A stretch of 38,632 nucleotides of DNA from Jaapia argillacea MUCL 33604 (lineage: Eukaryota; Basidiomycota; Agaricomycetes; Jaapiales; Jaapiaceae). Position 1 is the first letter of the stretch; each line of letters starts with the position of its first letter. The notes beneath the pieces are model-generated. The model searched no databases. It saw nothing but the letters and a program-made list of their open reading frames with translations, and was not told the DNA's origin. The stretch spans positions 45,703 through 84,334 of the forward strand of contig KL197764.1 of NCBI GenBank assembly GCA_000697665.1, in the 5' to 3' direction. Both the position numbers and the translations under genes were made by a program. Positions 29,194 to 38,632 of the stretch are shown in pieces.

Positions 29194-31770
29194 ATGGCTT
29201 CGACAAAACAAGTCAAAAACCTTCAGTGGTGCATTTTCTATGCCACCAATCACATCCAATCTGCAGTCAATACTCTCTCTCACCATGCTGACCATCTGCC
29301 AGCGACATACAAGTTGTTGGCCGCTGAACAGGTAAGCTCTGTCTTTACTCACAAATGATTTATCACTAAAACTCAAATTCTAGCAACTTTGGATGTGCTG
29401 CATTGAAAAGATCCAGAAAATCGTTGGAGAATGGAAACAACCTCGAATCCCAGTGATTGCTCTCTCCTTGGAGATCGAGCTGACCAATCCATCGCCAGAC
29501 CTCTCCAGAGTTTCTATCAATGATCCTCGCCTTGAGAGTCATCCGCAATTCAGGCCAACGTCCAGGAAGCCTATCCTGGGGGCAGAGGGTATGAATGTCA
29601 GCGAAAACAGGTGGTGGGAGCCCAGTATGTCTAATCATGAATGTCATATTTGTTTCCTCGCTGACATCCACCAGACTTTGTGGCTGTAGATGGATGGGTC
29701 TTGGTGGTCCTGGCATCAAAGGAGTTTGATGGGAACCTTTTGTGTAAGTCCTACAGTATTGCTTATTGTTACATTCACTAAAGGACTGCTACTCAGATGA
29801 TGCACCTTATCCAATCGACGACGATACACCCAGTGTTCCAGATGCCCCGGAGGCATCAACTTCGACTCAATCACCGCCAACTGGACCGACTTCTTCCACT
29901 TCCGCTCTCAAAGTCGGTCCTCCACGAGGCATCAAACTTGACCACCAATCGTCTACCAGTCCTCTTCTTCCCACTGCTCTCTCCCTATCCCCAAGCGCAC
30001 CAGTCATACTACCTCCTCCTTCCGTCGATAGCAGTCAACCTCCACCGGTTGTATTATCGACTTGCAACAAGTCGACCGATAAGGGTAAACAATGACAAGA
30101 GCCTGTCCCCGAGGAGGTTGAAGTTGATGCACCGGTGGGAAGTGATGAGGAGTTGGGATTGGATGGTTCAGAATTTGTAGACAATGATGGTGAGAGGCCC
30201 AATCGTGGTGAGCTTGAGGATGAGGGGAGAGATGAAGTTGGCGAGGTTAGTTCTGGTCCTGTCAAGGCCAAGGCAGCGTCGACTCGCTGAGCACCAAAGT
30301 GCAAACGAGCTCAGTCTCCCCTTCTCAACCCCGAACTTTCACCCCCCCCTGACAAGCATGTGTATGCAGCCTCAGAAGCCTACCTGGACTCTCACACCTA
30401 TTCTCACCACTTCGTAAGTCTTTCACAGTGACCCGTCAATGCTCACGATTCATACTTTCGCCAGGTTTATTCCGTGAGATGCTACAACTGCCAGGTCTCC
30501 AACTTGCGATGTGTCTTCGTCCCTCCAGCCAAGCCCCAGAAGAATGCCAAGAAGAAAGATGGCCGACATCCAGCTTGCCTTGTCTGCTCAAAAAAAAGAA
30601 TTTGGTGTCACTGGGAAGGTATTCTGGAGGGGCGACCATTGACGATGAAAAACTCGGCGTGTGGACGTCCTGAACCTCCTGAGGCATCAAGCACTCGCAT
30701 TGTTCCCATCCCTTTGGATACAGCTCTGGTCACTTCTCCAACTCACAGTCCCAAACATTGCAAGTTGCAGCAAGCTGTGGGCGATGGTCAGGAGAAGGTT
30801 AAACTGGAACTAGGTGAGTCTCATTGCTCTCTGATTGTGTTGCTGTCGATGCAATCTTTCTTATCTTCCCCCGTTTCTAGGCAAACCTCAATCGACTACC
30901 TCCAGTCATGGTAGATCTACCTGTGACTGAATGACGTCTTCATCATCCATGAATGTATGCTGATTTTGGTCAATTCCAGCCTTGAACGCCGTCGCCGGAC
31001 CCTCTACCTGGCAGACAAAGAGAAAACAGAAAGGTAAAGTCGTCGCTAAGTCACAAAACTGACTGACTATAATCATCCTCATGATTAGACCATAGGGTTG
31101 CCCCCTCAACTGCCCTGGAAGAACGTGAGGAGAAGGATCTCACCGAGACCGGTGAGTCTCCTGGCTTGCTTGCCTCGTTGTTGGTATTGTTTACATTTAC
31201 AATCAGGTGCAACCAGGAAGCCTGTGAAGGTAATCCCAAATGGTGAGTTTATTTCTCTTTATATCAGGCAATTACTGACCATCTTATTACAGTCTCCACT
31301 CATTTCATTACCGTCCCGTTTGCTTATCCCCTTGTACTGGAGTTCCAGGACATCGATGCCACATCCTTGATCTCAAGCAGCTTGCCTCCCACCCCTGTGG
31401 TTGTCCAACACTCCCTCCCTCAAGATGCCACTCAGTTCGCTGGAGGTGGTCAGGTGATACTTGAGCTTTCTTCCTTTTTGGCATTGTAACGCTAATCTCA
31501 ATGTACATCTTTCTCCAGATAGTCCAGCAGCTCGTGACCCAGGTCCAGGCACTCAATGAAGTCATTGACAAACAACACATCGAGATTGAGCACCTTCAAG
31601 CAGATCTCCGAAGGCTGTCGAGCTCGGTGGACATGCACTTCAGAGGCATCCCCATTACCACCGCGAAACAGATTCAGACCATTGTTGATCCCCTGAAGAT
31701 TGATTTGGAGGCATGCCTGCACGTTGTCGAAGACTTCTGCACCCCCACGGACGTGGCGATGGAGTCCTGA
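29194..31770 (+). pseudogene. gene D, Zn2Cys6-like cluster plus C-terminal coiled coil
   Basis: Starts MASTKQVKNLQWCIFYATNH and uses many short introns. A Pro/Ser-rich and then acidic linker precedes a cysteine cluster at 30480-30607: C-x2-C-x6-C, 21 residues, C-x2-C-x6-C (CYNCQVSNLRC and CLVCSKKRIWC). This resembles the fungal Zn2Cys6 DNA-binding cluster except for a loop longer than usual. After more short exons the C terminus is a likely coiled coil (VQQLVTQVQALNEVIDKQHI) ending TPTDVAMES at TGA 31768-31770. Two in-frame TGA codons lie in the linker (30093-30095 and 30288-30290), both where CGA would fit, so this copy may be broken unless an unseen intron removes them. A DNA-binding regulator or transposase partner is a reasonable guess, not shown. 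Confidence 0.55.
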
Positions 31771-32228
31771 TTCTGTTCTGGGTTTGGAGGGGTTGTCACT
31801 CACTGGGTACAGACGTGTTTGTCGTTCGCCAGGGATGGACTATTTTTGTTGTTGATGATCAATTCACTGGACTTTCTTTTCTCTCCTTGTTCTGGTTCTT
31901 GTTTTTCTTTTCTTTTGTACTCTATGCCTATGTTTTACTGTCTCGTAGACTATGCTGTATGCTCATGCCTATGCAATATGACCCATGACCCATGCACCTT
32001 GGATGATCGATCATATCAAAGCCTTGAAGTCAACTTCCTGATGATAAGACCACTTGTCAATATTATCGAGAAACTTATACAGCTCATTGTTGGTTTATCA
32101 ATGGCACAACAAACCCTTTGCTGTTGATATGTGCTGAAGACGACGCCCAGATTTGAACTGGCCAGACACAATTAACCAAGCCCCTCCACTGACTCCATAT
32201 CATTGTCACTGCTTATCCCAAGTCATAT
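31771..32228. other. gap between gene D and the subterminal repeats
   Basis: The first part is T-rich (TTTTCTTTTCTTTTG around 31900-31920) and probably holds the 3' end of gene D. I see no gene or repeat beyond that. Confidence 0.45.
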
Positions 32229-32650
32229 ATCATGTGGAATGTGCTACATTATGAAACCAATGTGTGTTGATACCAAGTCTAGCAGTACCTGTGATTCACC
32301 AAGATACCACACTGACTCGCCGAATACTGATTATCTATGACAGAAGGCTTGTTCACCTCACAAAGGCTGTGAAACGCAATCAATCATGTGGAATGTGCTA
32401 AGTTATGAAATGAAGTCTGTGGATACCTAGTCTAGCGGTACCCGCGATTCGCCGAGATGTAACACTGACTTGCCAAATAATGATTATTCATCACAGAGTG
32501 CGTGTTCACCTCACAAATGTTGTGAAGCCCAGTACCACTCTGAAACCTATTTTTCACCAATAATGTGTGTGCTTTGCCGAGACACAACTGTGACTCGCTG
32601 AAGGATTACATTGCATGACTGAGCTCTCGTTCACCCCACAAAGCCCTCTG
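32229..32650. repeat. 154-bp tandem repeat, 2.5 or more units
   Basis: ATCATGTGGAATGTGCTA recurs at 32229 and 32383, 154 bp apart, and both units continue through TAGTCTAGC-GTACC, GATTC-CC-AGAT and GTTCACCTCACAAA. A third, more divergent unit follows, with GCCGAGACACAACTGTGACTCG. It lies in the right subterminal part of the KDZ element. Confidence 0.85.
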
Positions 32651-32654
32651 GTTC

Positions 32655-32662
32655 TATATAAG
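32655..32662 (+). promoter_or_regulatory. possible outward-facing TATA box
   Basis: TATATAAG between the two repeat blocks, pointing toward the right terminus. No gene begins within the element downstream of it. Weak on its own. Confidence 0.25.
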
Positions 32663-32730
32663 CCATAACCGTCACAGCGGTGCCACCAAGCATTCTGCAG
32701 GAACCATTTGGCTAACCAGCAGCTGGCATG

Positions 32731-33190
32731 TTACTAACCCACCATCAGCCAACACATTACCATCCAGTGTCGGTTGACAGGTTACTAACCCAATGTTTCA
32801 TCGTCTGCCGGCAAGCTATCATTGAACAATACAATACCTACCCAATCCCATTTAATAGCTGCCTGGAAACTATATACTTACTCGTCAGTCAATGGGTTAC
32901 TAACCCAGAGCCCCTCATCGGCCGCTCCTTTAACAACCTGCTTCCTGACGTCAGCCGACACGTTACCATCCAGTGTTGGTTGACAGGTTGGTAACCCAAT
33001 CTTTCATAGTCAGCCGGTGAGCTATCATCAAACAATACGATACCTACCCAATCCCATTTAATAGCTGCCTGGAAACTATATACTTACTTGTCGGTCAATA
33101 GGTTACTAACCCAGAGCACCTCATCGGCTGCTCCTTTAGCAACCAGCTACTGACATCAGCCAACACATTACCATCCACCGTCGGCCGACA
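32731..33190. repeat. tandem repeat with about 206-bp period, 2.3 units
   Basis: ACATTACCATCCAGTGTCGG (or its variant) stands at 32754, 32960 and 33165. The units share AATACGATACCTACCCAATC-type and TAATAGCTGCCTGGAAACTA segments and repeated GGTTACTAACCCA. It leads directly into the right terminal inverted repeat. Confidence 0.85.
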
Positions 33191-33267
33191 TCGGTTGACT
33201 TGTTAACATTGGGTATTATGTTCATTGGGTGATGGGTTATCATAGGGTTTTTTGGCTGAATGGGCTG
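33182..33267. repeat. right terminal inverted repeat of the KDZ element
   Basis: Ends GGCTGAATGGGCTG. The inner part TTGGGTGATGGGTTAT is the exact complement of the left-end core ATAACCCATCACCCAA. Divergence between the two ends is considerable outside the core. Confidence 0.75.
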
Positions 33268-33274
33268 CATCGTC
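33268..33274. repeat. target-site duplication, right copy
   Basis: CATCGTC, the presumed original form of the left copy CATCATC (4820-4826). It also encodes the Ile-Val that resumes the Plavaka protein. Confidence 0.75.
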
Positions 33275-35571
33275 GCCGGCAGTGACAAGATGACTGTATC
33301 TGTTGCAACAGGACATCAAGAATATCATCCCATTTACATGTCTCCCAGAATTCTCACAAACCCCCCCATCGTGCTTGCGGCACCGGTGTTCTACCTGTCA
33401 CGTTCTTGCCGATTCCAAAGGCAAATCATAAACAGCATAAGACGGCGGCCTTTCAGAAGTTTAGCTGTCAGATGTACCACACATGTCTAGCTCGTGTATT
33501 TGCTCTGCTCAAACCCACCATGACCACCCCCAAGGTCATCCAGTGTTCTGATGGTCACTTTTGCCAAGCAATCTTTGGTTTGGGACCCTATATCGCTGAC
33601 TACCCAGAGCAAGTTTGGCTTGCTGGGATTGTGTCTGGTTGGTGTCCAAAGTGAGCATAGCCATAGTAATTGTCTCAACTTATTTTCCTGATCTGTAATC
33701 TGAGTAGATGTGATGCACAACCTACCGACCTCGATGGAGCCGGTGCAGTCTGAAGAAGCCATGATGCCGCTGATGTGTTTATCAACTCATTCAATCTGCC
33801 CATCCTTTGGGATGACTATGGTATCCGGGCTGATGTGGTTGTGAGTGCTCATTGCTGGTCGATCTCAACTATGGACTAAATCATACTCTAGCCATTCACG
33901 CATGGATTTCCTCATGTGGATATCCATGAACTCCTATCCCCAGACCTGCTTCATCAAGCCATCAAGGGGACCTTTAAGGATCACATCATGAGCTGGGTAA
34001 ACGAGTATCTTCATTTAGTTCATGGCGAGACTCGTGCCAATGAAATAATTGACAACATTGATCACTGGTGAGTAATCCAAACCATGCCCAATTTTGATGT
34101 AACTCTTATAGTACCTTCACCAGAATATCAGCTGTCCCCGCCTTTCCTGGGCTCCATCAATTTCCAGATGGGCATGATTTCTCACAGTGGACCAGTGATG
34201 ATTCCAAGGCCCTGATGAAGGTAAGCAGTACGATCACATTGTCCAACACCTAATTGATCTATTCCTCAGGTCTATCTTCCTGTGATTGCGGGTCATGTTC
34301 TGCTGAAGATGGTCAAGTGTGTTGCAGCATTTTTAGACTTTTGCTACCTTGTGCGTCGTAACGCCCTCAATACCAACACCCTTATGGAGCTCAACACTGC
34401 CCTTGCATGATTCCACGAACATCGTACAATCTTTATCGAGACCGGTGTTCGCACCGACATTTCGTTACCACAGCAGCACTCCCTAAAACACTACAGCCGT
34501 TCTATCTGACTATTTGGCTCTCCTAACGGACTGTGTTCGTCGATAACCGAATCGAAGCATATCAAGGCCGTTAAAGAACCCTGGTGATGCTCAAGTCGAT
34601 TCAAGGCACTGAAGCAGATGCTCCAGACGAATTGTCGCCTCAACAAGATGGCAAGCGCCCGCCACCATTTCACCACGCAGGGAATGATGGAGGGGACAAC
34701 TTTGTCATATACGGCAAAGATGTTGAGAGGAGAGGCTCCTGAGCCACCCCGCCATCCAGCAGATGAGGAGGATGATGATGGTGGTCCAGTGCCAGGCCCC
34801 AAGGTGATGTCTTTGGTGGAGCTTGCCTGAACACCTCATAAGTACCAACTGGTCACCATTGATTGTGCAATATCAGCTAACCAGTCATTAGAGTGAGGCT
34901 ACCCCAAGAACGTTGAAGATGTTGCAACATTCATTGGTCAACCTAAATTACCCAAGTTAATCCACCACTTCTTATTCAACTAACTCAATCCCAATTCTGA
35001 GGTTCCCTCCTGTGCCCTGGCTGTCGATGACTTGCCCTACTTCGGTGGTTCAATCTGTCTTTCACTCTGCAGTTGCCCTGTCTTTCACTCTGCAGTTGCC
35101 CTGTTTTATGCTCCGAGTGACCTTTGCGGAGCTGGCAGGATGTGTCAAGAGCGCATCCGGTCCAACCCTTGCTGGTGTGGTGAGCACCCTAGATGTGACA
35201 CCATCTTCATATCATTGGACCCAGACCAACCTGGAATGCACGGGATGGTTATTGGCCGTGTGTTTCTTTTCTTCTCTTTTGTCTTCCAGGGTGTCCAATA
35301 TTCGTGTGCTCTCGTTCATTGGCTAGTGCCTATTGTGAAGGATGACGACACGGGCATGTGGGTAGTTCGACCAGAGTTCAGTGGGAATGGTTGACAGAGC
35401 CTCACCGTTGTCCACCTGGATTCCGTTGACCAAGCTGCGCATCTCATAGGTGTCTATGGATCTGGATTACTACCAGCTGATTTTCCACACGAGGATTCAT
35501 TGGATGTGTTTGCGGCATTCTATGTTAGTAGATATGCTGACCATTACATGCATAAATTCTTAGTTGATTGA
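33268..35571 (+). pseudogene. Plavaka-type transposase, C-terminal half (split and decayed)
   Basis: Resumes at IVAGSDKMTVSVATGHQEYH, just where the N-terminal half stopped at 4826. Further family blocks are YHTCLARVFALLKPTMTTP, GLGPYIADYPEQVWLAGIV, PFTHGFPHVDIHELLSPDLL, KALMKVYLPVIAGHV, SITESKHIKAVKEPW, MEGTTLSYTAKMLRGEAPEP, LDPDQPGMHGMVIGRVFLFF and a C terminus near FAAFYVSRYADHYMHKF. Introns near 33651-33708, 33840-33890 and 34070-34120 fit. TGA stops replace Arg at several family positions (in ALA*FHEH, RSI*LFG, PW*CSSRF, GNG*QSL), and the frame shifts near 33370. It is clearly a dead copy, more decayed than its N-terminal half. Confidence 0.88.
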
Positions 35572-35659
35572 CCCATTCACTATGATTGTGAATGATACTG
35601 GTAAATGAATACCCGAGGCTTGTAAACTTGTTCCTCTTGTTTGTCTTGTCAGTGGGTTG

Positions 35660-37020
35660 TTTGTCTGGTCATGTTGTCCACCTACCGAAAAGCCCAAAAA
35701 AGCTTCAACAAGACACCAGAGATCTGTAGATTTGCTGATGCTCACACCATCCTGTTGGCTTATCTATACCGGCGCTCAACAGAAATTGCCGCTCGTCTTG
35801 ATTATCTTGGAAAGCCAAACACATCAGAACAGATCAACAATGTGAGCATCGAGGTTGTGAAGTTAAGGAAGAGTTTAAGTGATGCGGTTATGGGGGGGTA
35901 CTTGACTGGGTACGATCAGAGGCAGTTCGAGCTGGTGAGTATCTAATTATCTAATTATCTCTCTTCCTAGACCTGTAGCAAGATTCCATGTCTCTCTTGT
36001 GGTGTTGCAGGTCGGTTGATAACTGTACTGACCTATATTTCCTCCCCAGCAACTGACAGCTCTCGAACAACAACTCAAGGAGCTCAGGGCATCTTCAGCC
36101 CCCAAACCCAAATTCTTCTTCAAGAGAAAGACTCCACAATCGCCTCTGCAATCATTGACTCCCACTTCCCCCACGCCGCCACCGTCCCGCACCACCCTTG
36201 CTCCCGTGCCTCCATCTGTCCCACCCGCATTGACAAACCTGACCATCTCATCCCAATCTTATGCCTTCCTATCCTATTCTTCCCTCTTAATACCCTCGAC
36301 CCTCCCCGCCCAGTCCTCAGATCTCACCATATCCGATCTGGACCACTGTATCGTCAACCTCCTCCCTCCCCTTCCATCAGAAAACCAACATCGAATGGCC
36401 TAACATTCTCAGCACTGCACATTCGCAATATCACAAATAGCATCTTGTTACTTCTGATAATTCAGGGAAGTGTCTTGTTACATGATATGAAGCAATGTGT
36501 GGTGGTCGTCGGGTGTCATCAGGTTCATTGTTATCCTATACTTTTTCTTTTGTGAATTGTTGATTAGCATTTTGGGCATAGTATCAGATGCATGCATCAG
36601 AAAGTGTGGATGTTTACCTCTGCATTCCATCTAACCCCATTATTGAGCATTGTTCAGGGATTCGGTTTGGTGCTTATCCTTTTTCATTGGCACTAGAGGA
36701 TCAACAAGGATTGCTGAAGGTAGGTTTTTGTTCCTGGCAGATCTTTTGCCACTGATGAACTCATCTGACTTTCATTTGGATATATCTTACCTTATAATCA
36801 ACTTATATTGTATCTTCAGATGAGTAAACATATCTCAGTTCAAGGCTTTTCTCATATTTGATCTTTACCTTCTCCAAATTGGTCAGGAATGGATGTGGAT
36901 GGTGTAGTGGATGACTTTTGGACTCTAGCAAGGACTGTAGGGCTTGATGGAAACAGTTTGATTGAGGTTCTACAAAGCATGTTGCCTGTTATTAGGGGAG
37001 AGAGTGAGATGGATGTGTAG
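35660..37020 (+). pseudogene. tubulin-folding cofactor C (TBCC) homologue, decayed
   Basis: TBCC releases assembled alpha/beta-tubulin and has a helical N-terminal domain and a beta-helical TBCC/C-CAP domain. The N-terminal part is seen as AARLDYLGKPNTSEQINNVS and LSDAVMGGYLTGYDQRQFEL. After an intron at 35935-36049 come PKPKFFFKRKTPQSP, a Pro-rich linker, SSDLTISDLDHCIVNLLPPL, LTFSALHIRNITNSILLLLI, IQGSVLLHDMKQCVVVVGCHQ, VYLCIPSNPIIEHCSGIRFG, and finally LPSPNWSGMDVDGVVDDFWT to TAG 37018-37020. A frameshift lies near 36390, and a TGA stands where Arg is expected in FSHI*SLPSPNW (about 36862). The first residues are unclear because the Plavaka gene ends next to it. TBCC is normally a single-copy essential gene, so this is probably an extra, dying copy. 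Confidence 0.8.
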
Positions 37021-37094
37021 AAGTATGTATTTGTGCTAATCTTGCAAACAAGGAAGGGTGATGGTGAAAAATTCATATCTGAGCTTTGTGTGAT

Positions 37095-37262
37095 CACATG
37101 GTTCAGCTATTTACCTCCTTTAATAACCTGTCACCTGACAAACATTTTTGAGGATAGTAATGGACTAACTGACACTGGCTGATGGTCCAACATACACTTT
37201 ACTAGTGTAGCAGCTGATGTCTTGTATAGGCTCACTACTAATGATGTGGCTGATGGAGGATT
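37095..37262 (+). repeat. second copy of the KDZ left terminal region
   Basis: Begins CACATGGTTCAGCTATTTAC like 4827 and aligns through GTGGCTGATGGAGGAT. Many CpG of copy 1 read TG or CA here, so this copy is more decayed. Sequence after 37262 does not continue the match to 4994 onward. It may be a solo end or the left end of a related element. Confidence 0.85.
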
Positions 37263-38002
37263 AGGGTGGTGCACAGGTACACCCTCTGGTATTCAACACC
37301 CCACCCATACCCATACCTGTTAAAATTCCTGAGGTATGAGGAAAGAATCATTATTCCCTAGTTGAGAGCCACGACACCTTACTGTGTCAAAAATTCTCAT
37401 GGACTTTGTCTCACGGTTTCAATTACATTGCACTGGGTGCATTAATTGCAGTTTCGACACTGAACACTGCTCCAAACAGACTTTGTACAAATATCCTCCA
37501 AGTGCCCTCCAAACATTGATTACTAAGCCAAACAGATAAAGGACATCCTGCATCTTCAATGTTCAGAGATTGTTTGACAGAAATTTCATTGGATGTTAGG
37601 AGATGGAACAAACTCTCATTCTGTTGGATGTTTGGAGGATTTTTGGGGTACCAACAATGGTCATTGTACCCAGTGTTGAGTGTGTGACTGTTCTTTAATA
37701 TTGCTGACATCAGGGTGTCTGCTCCCACACTCTGCTGAGATCACAGATTTTCACCGCATGTCACTTTGCTTTTGTTTTTCCGTGCACATCACACTCATAA
37801 TACTTTGTGTGGGCCTTGGTTTTGCGACTTTCTTTGTTATCACTGTCCATTCTCAACAGTAACTTACAAGATCATGGCTCATCCATCTGATTCTGTTGGA
37901 TTGACTGTGGAATTGGATGATATGTTTGAAGGTGGTGTTATTATGCCCACCTATCGTTGACTTACTCAATATCAGATTACTGTATGTGATTTTGGCACAC
38001 TG
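37263..38002. other. no recognised gene; weak inverted segments
   Basis: I see no convincing gene. AAATATCCTCCAAG near 37490 and the roughly complementary TTGGAGGATTTTTG near 37630 could pair, but the match is short. A 28-codon frame starting MAHPSDSVGLTVELDD at 37874 ends at 37960; it could be a stray exon. Confidence 0.35.
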
Positions 38003-38195
38003 TTCAGCTATCTTGACCCAATAGTAATGTGTAGCGGACATTGCATATCAACCATTGTTAATGTGCCAGCAGACCTCGGCTGACAGGCGTCCGCTGCCTA
38101 TGATAATGTACCAGTGGACATGCCATTGTTAATGTATCAGCTGACCTCATAGACCTACTATGTGTGTACATTAGTAATGGCCAGCCGACATCCGC
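38003..38195. repeat. possible third terminus with TAATG-CCAGC-GAC motif array
   Basis: CACTGTTCAGCTATCTTGACC resembles the KDZ-element end CACATGGTTCAGCTATTTACC. It is followed by about five degenerate copies of a motif like TAATGTGCCAGCAGACCTC (near 38026, 38058, 38103, 38134 and 38174). Similar words occur in the KDZ terminal regions, such as GGTAATGGGCCAACCGACA in the left end. Confidence 0.45.
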
Positions 38196-38269
38196 CTGGC
38201 ACTCAGGAAATCAGGTGCGGAATGGATTTCATGGCAGCTGCCAGGTTGTAATGCGCAGAATAGCTACAT

Positions 38270-38632
38270 TGACCAGTCTCCATTCTACTGCTGATGCATG
38301 CTGGTGCAATGCCTGGGTATGCACGACATCATCAATAGGTGTCTAAGTACAGGCGACGTGGTGAAAGGTTATTTCTGTGATATTGTACCTGCTGGTAAAG
38401 GCGGGCAGGTTAAAATACTCTCCCAGATGCTTAAAAGCCTCCATTCTACTGCTGATGCATGCCGGCCAATGCCTGGGTATGCGCAACATCATAAATAGGT
38501 GTCTAAGTACAGGTGACATGCTCAAATGTAGTTTCCACAATATTCTACATCCCGGCAAAGGCCCGCAGGTTGAAATACCCTCTCAGATGCTTAAAAGTCT
38601 TCATTCTACTGTGGACATATGCCGGCACAATG
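38270..38632. repeat. 160-bp tandem repeat running off the window
   Basis: CATTCTACTG recurs at 38281, 38442 and 38602 (periods 161 and 160). Units share TGCCTGGGTATGC, AATAGGTGTCTAAGTACAGG and CAGATGCTTAAAAG. At least 2.2 units are visible; the right end lies outside. Confidence 0.9.

Larger units (their letters stand above)
4827..33267. mobile_element. giant KDZ-class DNA transposon with TET/JBP and cargo genes
   Basis: The 28.4-kb span is delimited in three independent ways. It separates two halves of one Plavaka gene that rejoin at adjacent residues. It is flanked by a 7-bp near-identical duplication. Its ends are imperfect inverted repeats aligning over about 85 bp with one 1-bp gap and sharing the core ATAACCCATCACCCAA. 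It contains a KDZ transposase, which makes the KDZ class the natural assignment. Other contents are a TET/JBP gene, tandem genes A1/A2, genes B, C and D and subterminal tandem repeats at both ends. An 8.9-kb LTR retrotransposon is nested inside; without it the element is about 19.5 kb. KDZ, TET/JBP and gene D are broken, so this copy is probably not autonomous. The boundaries are seen in sequence; the claim that the KDZ protein moved it is inference. Confidence 0.8.

Noticed and set aside
31800-32127. Hydrophobic plus-strand frame with possible membrane segments
   Set aside because: It lies in the T-rich 3' region of gene D; the hydrophobicity follows from base composition.
37480-37700. Possible small fold-back element
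   Set aside because: Only short, imperfect complementary segments and no target duplication seen; too weak to call.
1-38632. tRNA genes, CRISPR arrays and bacterial-type operons
   Set aside because: None seen; intron structure and gene families are fungal.

Overview
The window looks like a transposon-dense accessory region of a mushroom-forming fungus (Agaricomycetes). Genes are split by short introns of about 50 bases. The recognisable families are typical of these fungi: a KDZ transposase with a CxC2 cysteine cluster, a fungal TET/JBP dioxygenase, a Plavaka-type transposase, a Ty3/gypsy chromovirus and a DUF6532-like protein. I saw no tRNA, rRNA or CRISPR array. All family names come from recognised motifs, not from database searches.

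The main result is a nest of insertions. A Plavaka-type transposase gene is cut in two: its N-terminal half is at 3991-4826 and its C-terminal half at 33268-35571, same strand, and the protein resumes at the residue where it stopped. The 28.4 kb between the halves (4827-33267) has imperfect terminal inverted repeats of about 85 bp and a flanking 7-bp duplication (CATCATC left, CATCGTC right). I read it as one giant KDZ-class DNA transposon. Inside it, an 8.9-kb Ty3/gypsy element (16651-25539, 435-bp LTRs, 5-bp duplication ATATG) sits within an exon of a cargo gene. Without it the KDZ element would be about 19.5 kb.

Layout of the KDZ element, left to right: terminal repeat; a 103-bp-period satellite; two tandem paralogous genes of unknown function (A2, A1), the KDZ transposase and a TET/JBP gene, all on the minus strand; gene B on the plus strand, split by the retroelement; gene C (minus) and gene D (plus, Zn2Cys6-like cluster plus coiled coil), divergently arranged; two subterminal tandem-repeat blocks (154 bp and about 206 bp); terminal repeat. 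TET/JBP enzymes oxidise 5-methylpyrimidines, and association with KDZ elements has been described in mushrooms, so this may be a transposon carrying its own DNA-modification enzyme.

The locus is scarred by transitions at CpG. The two LTRs differ at about 20 positions by eye, all transitions and about 17 at CpG sites. In-frame TGA stops stand where CGA arginine codons are expected in the retroelement, Plavaka, KDZ, gene D and TBCC. Genes A1, B (apart from the insertion) and C still read open.

Outside the nest, the left flank has a decayed DUF6532-like gene. The right flank has a decayed tubulin-cofactor-C gene, then a second copy of the KDZ left end (37095), a possible third terminus (about 38003) and a 160-bp tandem repeat running off the window.
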